DNA of 11,954 nt from Bacteroidales bacterium (GTDB taxonomy: Bacteria > Bacteroidota > Bacteroidia > Bacteroidales > JAADGE01). The stretch lies in NCBI GenBank assembly GCA_029932445.1, contig JAOZQB010000083.1:1-11954 (forward strand). The letters are read 5' to 3'. The notes under the pieces were generated by a model that did no database searches, was not told where the DNA came from, and was given only the letters and a program-made list of their open reading frames with translations. The translations under genes were made by a program, and so were the position numbers. Positions 7,801-11,954 of this stretch are shown here, one piece after another. Each line of letters begins with the position of its first letter. Positions within the stretch are counted from its first letter, which is position 1.

Positions 7801-10429
7801 GGCAGGTCGTGCTCAAAAAGGCGACTCCGAAGGAGCAAGTATGCTTACGTTTATTTCAGATAAGGACAAATATAGTGTCGGTGAAAAAGCTAAAATTACT
7901 ATTCCTTCCGGAAAAGACGGAAGAGCATTAATAAGCATCGAAAACGGCACAAAAGTTTTGAAATCCTATTGGGTACAGACAACCGAAGGCGAAACAAATT
8001 TTGAATTTAAGCTTAGCAAAGAAATGACACCTAATGTGTATGTTAACGTAACACTTTTACAGCCCCATGCACAAACAGCTAATGATTTACCTATCAGGAT
8101 GTACGGAACCATCCCGATTATGGTTGAAAACCCGGAAACCCATCTTGAACCGATTATTGATATGCCTGATGAAATTGAAAGCGGTAAAAGTTTTAAAATA
8201 ACGGTTTCTGAGAAAAACAGAAAAGAAATGACCTATACTTTGGCAGTTGTTGACGAAGGTTTATTAGATATTACGCGTTTTAAAACACCTAATCCTTGGG
8301 ATAAATTCTTTGCAAAAGAAGCTCTGGGAGTAAAGACTTGGGATATGTATAACGAAGTTATCGGTGCCTATGCCGGAGAAATAGAACGACTTTTGGCAAT
8401 CGGCGGCGGTATGGACGAAGGAGGACAAAAAAATACGAAAGCCAATCGGTTTAAGCCCGTTGTAAAATACCTCGGACCTTTTACACTCGGGAAAGGTGAC
8501 AAACAAGCGCATACAATTAAAATTGATAATTACATCGGTTCGGTAAGAACAATGGTAATTGCAGGAAATAACGGAGCCTACGGTTCATCGGAAAAAGCCG
8601 TTCCGGTGATTAAACCGTTGATGATTATCGGAACATTACCGCGTATTCTTTCACCCGGAGAAACCGTAAAATTGCCTGCAAATATTTTTGCTATGAAAGA
8701 TAATATTAAAAATGTTTCCGTTAAAGTGAAAACCAATAATTTATTTACAATAAACGGATCTTCAACTAAAACAATTCATTTTGCCGAAAAAGGTGAAGAA
8801 AATACAGATTTTGAACTTCTGGTAAATAAGAAAACAGGTAAAGGAGAAGTTGTTATTACGGCAAGTTCCGGAAACTTTAAATCAGAATACAAAATTGAAA
8901 TTGATGTCAGAAATCCCAATCATTCAACTGTAAATGTAATTGAAAAAGTCCTGACGGCAGGTGAAACATGGGAAACAAATTATACGCCTTTCGGTATTGC
9001 CGGAACCAACTCCGGACTTACGGAAGTGTCCTCAATTCCGCCGATAAATTTGGGCAAACGCTTAAAATATCTCATTCAATATCCGTACGGATGCGTTGAA
9101 CAAACCACATCATCGGTATTCCCTCAATTGTATGTTTCAAATTTAGTTGATTTAACGAAAGAACAAAAAAATAAAATTGAAATTAACATCAAAGAAGGTA
9201 TTAAACGATTGAGTAAATTCCAATTGACAAACGGCGGATTTGCTTATTGGCAAAACGGAATTAACGTCAGCACTTGGGGAACAAATTATGCCGGTCATTT
9301 CTTAATAGAAGCTAAGAAGAAAGGATATTCTGTTCCTTCAAATATGATTCAATCATGGCGAAAATATCAGAAAAATAAAGCCAAAAACTGGACAAATGAC
9401 GGGCCTTCATCGCAACTCGAACAAGCCTATCGACTTTATACGCTTGCACTTGCCGGTTATCCTGCAAAAAGTGCCATGAACAGAATGAAGAATGTAAAAA
9501 ACTTATCCCTCAGCGCTAAGTGGAGATTAGCTTCAGCATATTATCTTTCCGGCAAAAAAAGTACCGCTAAAAATATGGTGGCGGGTTTAGGAACCGACAT
9601 CGCTAAATATGTTGAATTATCATATACTTTCGGTACCGCAGTCAGAGATAAAGCAATGATTTTGGAAACCTTGACATTACTCGGGAACAAACCGCTTGCA
9701 TTTAAACTTCTGAAAGAAATTTCCGAAGAATTATCAAGTAATCGATACATGAGCACGCAAACTACTGCATACTCATTAATTGCAGTTTCGCTGTATGCTT
9801 CGGGAACGCAAAACAAAACGATGAAATACCGATATGCTTTCAATACCGGAAGTATGAAAGATATGAGCTCAAAAAAAGCCGTTTCACAAATTGATATGAA
9901 TATTCAGGGAACAGATGCAGGCAAATTTAAAATTAAAAACACAAGTTCCGAGATGCTGTATGTTCGTATAATTTTACAAGGTATTCCCGAAATTGGTGTT
10001 TCAACAGATGCTCAAAAAGATTTGAGGATGACCGTTTCTTATGCACTTCCGAACGGCAATTCAATATCACCATTAAATATTGAACAAGGAACTGATTTTA
10101 CGGCAACAGTTACCGTTACACATCCCGGGATTTTAAAGAATTATGAAAATCTGGCATTGTCTCAAATATTCCCGTCCGGCTGGGAGATTATTAACACACG
10201 ATTGTATGATGCCGGTTACGGTGTTTCCGGAAATATCGAAAACCAAGACATCCGAGATGACAGAGTTTACACCTATTTCAATTTAAGAAGGGGAAAAAGC
10301 AAAACATTCAAAGTAATGCTGAATGCAAGTTATGCCGGTAAGTTTTGGATGCCGCCGGTTTACTGTGATGCCATGTATGATGCAAGTATTTTTTCACAAA
10401 AAGGCGGAAAATATGTTATAGTGAAATAG
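4874..10429 (+). CDS. Bacterial alpha-2-macroglobulin with CVEQ thioester
   Basis: A 1851-residue protein of the alpha-2-macroglobulin family, which traps attacking proteases by cleavage of a bait region and covalent capture through an internal thioester. Visible parts: an N-terminal hydrophobic segment (6-25) without a lipobox cysteine, so a signal anchor or ordinary signal peptide; several beta domains; an acidic Tyr/Asp/Trp-rich insert between C454 and C507; the MG-domain motif GERGVWRPGDT (630-640); the VDEGLLDITRFKTPNPW motif from V1126; a Gly-rich stretch (1177-1184) at about the position expected for the bait; the A2M domain (about 1190-1280); and the thioester C1407-V-E-Q1410 opening a helical thioester domain to about 1650, followed by beta domains. 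The start follows directly on a 7-base repeat array. Many bacterial relatives sit beside pbpC (PBP1C); here the next gene is an AlkD-like glycosylase, so that pairing is absent downstream. Domain borders are estimates. Confidence 0.95.
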   Translation: MKNKKIFLYIAGLAVIITAIILITLNFKKRTVNANNPQFAKYITAYTSGIISKNDPVQIKLTSTVTENIKDKEHLPDNLLDIKPSVDGKLSLINNTLEFTPENNLESDKEYYVEFNLGKLTKVENDLQSFNFNFKTIKQAFDYQIEEQKTIDKKTLKYQQITGYINTADAADPEAVKNILTATENGKKLSVKWTSDIDQIKHTFVIDSIVRYDKANSVKLEWNGKAIGVDKKEEKEIEIPAIGDFKLISSRVVQYPDQFLQLQFTDPLDETQNLNGLISIAEVSGLKFVIDDNIIKVYTDERINNTHKVFVYEGIKNVLGYKLIGDQNFELAFEAIKPAVRMTGKGSILPSGDKGLILPFEAVNLKAVDVIIIKIYENNILQFLQDNEFDGNYNLRQVGKPIIRKKVDLDKFSVTDFGSWNRFSLDLNKIINPEPGAIYRIELNFKKQYSLYQCEEDENNTSTSEDEEDDNWNEAEQETSNWDSYEDYYSNGDYYYYDYWEDRDNPCKKAYYRNNRKVAKNIIASDLGLIAKLSENGEINVFTSDLLTTKPKPGVTVEVYDFQQQLLASGETDNDGKIILEKIKNPYFIIAKFSTQRAYLKLNDGNSLSLSRFDVSGEKVKKGIKGFIYGERGVWRPGDTIFTSFILKDDLKSIPAGHPIVFIFKDPQGKLVKKEVLTKNSTNFYPFTVKTDENAVTGNYNLNVSVGSVKFNKTVKVETIKPNRLKIALDFGKKMIKKGETNTALINIKWLHGAVGKDLKVKVDASLYPTTTTFNKYSDFSFDDPTKKYFTESDEILNKKTDENGNVQLNAEFYTGDKAPGMMKAVFFTKAFEKGGNFSVDQYTLPFSPYESYTGIKLPKGDKIRGMLLTDKKHTVEIVTLTPEGRLLKENHKINLKFYKLSWRWWFDASSNSVSSYNFRNSASLIKSGSVTTSGGKASWNIEVKYPEWGRYIVIAEDTKTGHSTGKIVYVDWPGWAGRAQKGDSEGASMLTFISDKDKYSVGEKAKITIPSGKDGRALISIENGTKVLKSYWVQTTEGETNFEFKLSKEMTPNVYVNVTLLQPHAQTANDLPIRMYGTIPIMVENPETHLEPIIDMPDEIESGKSFKITVSEKNRKEMTYTLAVVDEGLLDITRFKTPNPWDKFFAKEALGVKTWDMYNEVIGAYAGEIERLLAIGGGMDEGGQKNTKANRFKPVVKYLGPFTLGKGDKQAHTIKIDNYIGSVRTMVIAGNNGAYGSSEKAVPVIKPLMIIGTLPRILSPGETVKLPANIFAMKDNIKNVSVKVKTNNLFTINGSSTKTIHFAEKGEENTDFELLVNKKTGKGEVVITASSGNFKSEYKIEIDVRNPNHSTVNVIEKVLTAGETWETNYTPFGIAGTNSGLTEVSSIPPINLGKRLKYLIQYPYGCVEQTTSSVFPQLYVSNLVDLTKEQKNKIEINIKEGIKRLSKFQLTNGGFAYWQNGINVSTWGTNYAGHFLIEAKKKGYSVPSNMIQSWRKYQKNKAKNWTNDGPSSQLEQAYRLYTLALAGYPAKSAMNRMKNVKNLSLSAKWRLASAYYLSGKKSTAKNMVAGLGTDIAKYVELSYTFGTAVRDKAMILETLTLLGNKPLAFKLLKEISEELSSNRYMSTQTTAYSLIAVSLYASGTQNKTMKYRYAFNTGSMKDMSSKKAVSQIDMNIQGTDAGKFKIKNTSSEMLYVRIILQGIPEIGVSTDAQKDLRMTVSYALPNGNSISPLNIEQGTDFTATVTVTHPGILKNYENLALSQIFPSGWEIINTRLYDAGYGVSGNIENQDIRDDRVYTYFNLRRGKSKTFKVMLNASYAGKFWMPPVYCDAMYDASIFSQKGGKYVIVK

Positions 10430-10472
10430 AATTTGTTTTGATTTGAGGTTGTCTGAAGGAGTAAGCAAATAA

Positions 10473-10498
10473 GTCATTCTGAATTTATTTCAGAATCT
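10473..10498. repeat. REP-like palindrome downstream of the macroglobulin gene
   Basis: ATTCTGAA (10476-10483) and TTCAGAAT (10489-10496) form a perfect 8-base stem with a 5-base loop, flanked by GTC on the left and CT on the right. The layout resembles the dispersed intergenic repeats of the type GTCATCCTGAACTTGTTTC that I recall from many bacterial genomes, here in a more AT-rich form. It lies 46 bases after the macroglobulin stop. It has no T run after it, so I do not call it a terminator, although it may protect the transcript end. Confidence 0.5.
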
Positions 10499-10527
10499 TA
10501 ACTTATTGATGATTATATTATTAACAA

Positions 10528-10588
10528 ATACTGAACCGAAGGTTTAACGAAATTAAACAAGGTCAGTATAACGATATATTTTTTTTTT
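10528..10588 (+). terminator. Two-part hairpin followed by T10 run before the alkD-like gene
   Basis: An outer stem (ATACTGA 10528-10534, TCAGTAT 10563-10569) encloses an inner 6-base stem (GTTTAA 10542-10547, TTAAAC 10553-10558), and ten consecutive T follow at 10579-10588. The T run begins 9 bases after the stem, farther than in a textbook terminator. It could end macroglobulin transcription, or be a structured leader for the downstream gene, whose ATG is 29 bases after the T run. The stems are visible; the role is inferred. Confidence 0.4.
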
Positions 10589-10617
10589 CGGACAAACTCA
10601 ATTCATTTATTAGTACT

Positions 10618-11295
10618 ATGAATTCCTACATCAAAACATTAGAAAACGAATTTCAAAGAAATGCTGATACCGAAATTGCCGTCGGTCAAAAAGCATATAT
10701 GAAAAACCATTTTGAATTTTTCGGGATTAAATCACCGGTTCGTAAAGAAATCTCAAAACCATTTTTGCAAAAAGCATATTTACCTAAAAAAAGTGAAATT
10801 GAGACAATCGTAAAAATTTTATGGAATAAACCGCAAAGAGAATTTCAATATTTTACGCAAGAACTTGTATTTAAATACTGTAAGCAATTCGAAAAAAAAG
10901 ATATTGCCTTATTTGAATTTATGATAACACATAAATCATGGTGGGATACGGTTGATTATATTGCAGCAAAAATAACAGGAGAATATTTTAAAAAGTTTCC
11001 GGAACAAATAAATAAATATGTTGAAAAATGGCTTACTTCCGCAAATATTTGGTTGCAGAGAACTGCCGTTTTGTTTCAATTGAAATATAAACACACAACT
11101 GATACCGAATTATTATCATATATAATCAATTCATTAACAGGGTCAAAGGATTTTTTCATAAATAAAGCAATCGGATGGGTTCTTCGCGAATACGGAAAAA
11201 CTGACCCGGATTGGGTTACGGAATTTGTAAACAAAACAGAATTGGCAACTTTAAGTCGAAAAGAAGCATTAAGAATAATAAATAAGGAAAACTGA
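10618..11295 (+). CDS. alkD: AlkD-like DNA alkylation repair glycosylase
   Basis: A 225-residue all-helical HEAT-like-repeat protein of the DNA alkylation repair family, which excises N3- and N7-alkylated purines without flipping the base. The key residues known from Bacillus cereus AlkD fall at the same numbers here: W109 and D113 (in SWWDTVD), R148 (in WLQR) and W187 (in AIGWVLREYG). The length is slightly under the 237 residues of that enzyme, and the ending TLSRKEALRII is typical, so the gene looks complete and active. It stands alone behind a 188-base spacer with hairpins and converges on the small lipoprotein gene, with only 32 bases between stops and no hairpin terminator there. No ada or alkA-type neighbour is present, so adaptive-response control is not suggested. 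Confidence 0.92.
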   Translation: MNSYIKTLENEFQRNADTEIAVGQKAYMKNHFEFFGIKSPVRKEISKPFLQKAYLPKKSEIETIVKILWNKPQREFQYFTQELVFKYCKQFEKKDIALFEFMITHKSWWDTVDYIAAKITGEYFKKFPEQINKYVEKWLTSANIWLQRTAVLFQLKYKHTTDTELLSYIINSLTGSKDFFINKAIGWVLREYGKTDPDWVTEFVNKTELATLSRKEALRIINKEN

Positions 11296-11327
11296 GCATA
11301 AATTCCTTCCGAGAAAAAAAAATTAAC

Positions 11328-11705
11328 TTAATTTAAAGTATCTCTGCTTAAATTCAAATCGAAACCGTATGATTGCGATTGTTTCCAGATGAAATAATTC
11401 TTTTGTTTTACAAAGTTTAGACGTCCTTGCATATTTTTGTCTTTGTTATAGAATTTTACGATTTTACTAATTTTATTAACAGCATCAATTTTTTCATCAT
11501 CACTTTTTTGATTTAAATCGGAATTTATTAATGAAACATTTATAAAAGTACCGTTAGTAATATTAATTTGAACATTTGCTTCAGGATAAACCTTTTCAAT
11601 ACTGTCTTTTATCTTAAATATTTTCCCGAAATCGCCTACAACACCGGAACAGGAATTAAAAATTATTACCGTAAAGAATCCGGCAACATAAATTAGTTTC
11701 TTTAT
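11328..11705 (-). CDS. Small lipoprotein, unknown function, ATA at the start position
   Basis: Translating the minus strand gives an open frame of 125 codons ending at TAA (11328-11330). It opens with a complete lipoprotein signal, KKLIYVAGFFTVIIFNSC, with the lipidated cysteine at residue 19. The codon exactly where Met is expected (11703-11705) is ATA, an in-frame TAG lies two codons upstream, and the only in-frame ATG is codon 92, so ordinary gene callers would miss it. The mature part (about 107 residues) is soluble and Asn/Lys-rich, with segments NITNGTFINVSLINSDLN and KIDAVNKISKIVKFYNKDKN; I do not recognise a named family. Either the gene starts at AUA, or the ATG was lost by mutation, or one base is misread. 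A MITE-like element begins 26 bases upstream of the start and may have displaced its promoter. The intact frame argues that any inactivation is recent. Confidence 0.7.
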   Translation of the reverse strand: MKKLIYVAGFFTVIIFNSCSGVVGDFGKIFKIKDSIEKVYPEANVQINITNGTFINVSLINSDLNQKSDDEKIDAVNKISKIVKFYNKDKNMQGRLNFVKQKNYFIWKQSQSYGFDLNLSRDTLN

Positions 11706-11730
11706 TTTCTATATTTTTTAAATTAGTGTC

Positions 11731-11949
11731 TGTCTATAAAGTCTAAAACGTTGTTATTTTCATATGACTTTCTTTTTGTTAATATTTTTGATATGAGATT
11801 AGAGATATGAGTATTAAGATTTTATTTTGCTTATATTTAATGAATTATCGAAGATAATTTTCTCATATCTCTAATCTGATGTCTCATATCTTTAAGCTGA
11901 AATTACATAAAAATATCTCTAAATTTATAAAAGTCATACTTTATAGACA
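11731..11949. mobile_element. MITE-like element with 12-base perfect inverted ends
   Basis: TGTCTATAAAGT at 11731-11742 is exactly inverted at 11938-11949. A second inverted pair, TATGACTTT (11763-11771) and AAAGTCATA (11930-11938), follows directly on the right end, but on the left end it is separated by 20 extra bases. Further in are a 16-base perfect inverted pair (11796-11811 and 11862-11877) and a central 7-base hairpin (11843-11849 and 11853-11859, loop GAA). There is no coding frame of note. The nested symmetry and size suit a non-autonomous insertion element. No target-site duplication is evident from the few bases visible on the right, because the window ends at 11954; the true ends could lie slightly outside, or this may be one end of a larger arrangement. 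Confidence 0.6.
11790..11890. repeat. 7-base repeats in inverted orientation inside the MITE-like element
   Basis: From 11790 the plus strand reads in 7-base steps GATATGA, GATTAGA, GATATGA. Read on the minus strand, 11890 down to 11863 gives GATATGA, GACATCA, GATTAGA, GATATGA. The two blocks are inverted copies that differ by one extra unit, with about 50 bases between them that hold a small hairpin. The unit differs from the ACTTTNA unit before the macroglobulin gene, but the 7-base period is the same. Confidence 0.7.
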
Positions 11950-11954
11950 AGCTC

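Noticed and set aside
9541..9843. 100-codon minus-strand open frame opposite the thioester-domain region
   Set aside because: It is a shadow of the macroglobulin frame, with no recognisable domain or promoter.
11731..11949. CRISPR-like array because of the repeated GATATGA/CTCATATC units
   Set aside because: Units are only 7 bases, contiguous and inverted, with no regular spacers and no cas genes.

Overview
The window looks like chromosomal DNA of an AT-rich member of the Bacteroidota. The evidence is the low GC content, the lack of Shine-Dalgarno sequences, TAnnTTTG-type -7 boxes, a Bacteroidota-style two-part SPOR-like domain, and a very large alpha-2-macroglobulin with a Tyr/Asp-rich cysteine-bracketed insert of the kind I associate with this phylum. 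I see no tRNA, rRNA, CRISPR array, prophage or transposase gene.

Layout from left to right. Positions 1-158 hold a repeat-like block with 22-base imperfect inverted ends (6-103) and a candidate promoter. They are followed by dnaJ (159-1298, +), a bidirectional terminator (1305-1331), and a convergent gene for an exported SPOR-like-domain protein (1355-2335, -). A divergent intergenic region (2336-2537) carries two palindromes, one of them over a candidate -7 box. Next come an M1-family metallopeptidase lipoprotein (2538-4592, +), a 281-base spacer ending in 7-base tandem repeats that run almost into the next start codon (4829-4870), and a 1851-residue alpha-2-macroglobulin with an intact CVEQ thioester motif (4874-10429, +). 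A spacer with a REP-like palindrome and a hairpin plus T10 run (10430-10617) leads to an AlkD-like DNA glycosylase (10618-11295, +). On the minus strand lies a short lipoprotein gene that is easy to miss because an ATA stands where its ATG should be (11328-11705). The window closes with a MITE-like 219-base inverted-repeat element (11731-11949) just upstream of that lipoprotein.

Most genes act at the cell envelope: the SPOR-like protein, the M1 lipoprotein, the macroglobulin (probably a periplasmic protease trap) and the small lipoprotein. DnaJ is a cytoplasmic chaperone and AlkD a cytoplasmic DNA-repair enzyme. The genes appear mostly to be separate transcription units; no multi-gene operon is evident. 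The coding content is largely conventional. The less ordinary signals are the ATA-start lipoprotein beside the MITE-like element, the two sets of 7-base repeats, the inverted repeat before dnaJ, and the candidate operator in front of the M1 gene. I found no convincing novel multi-gene system.
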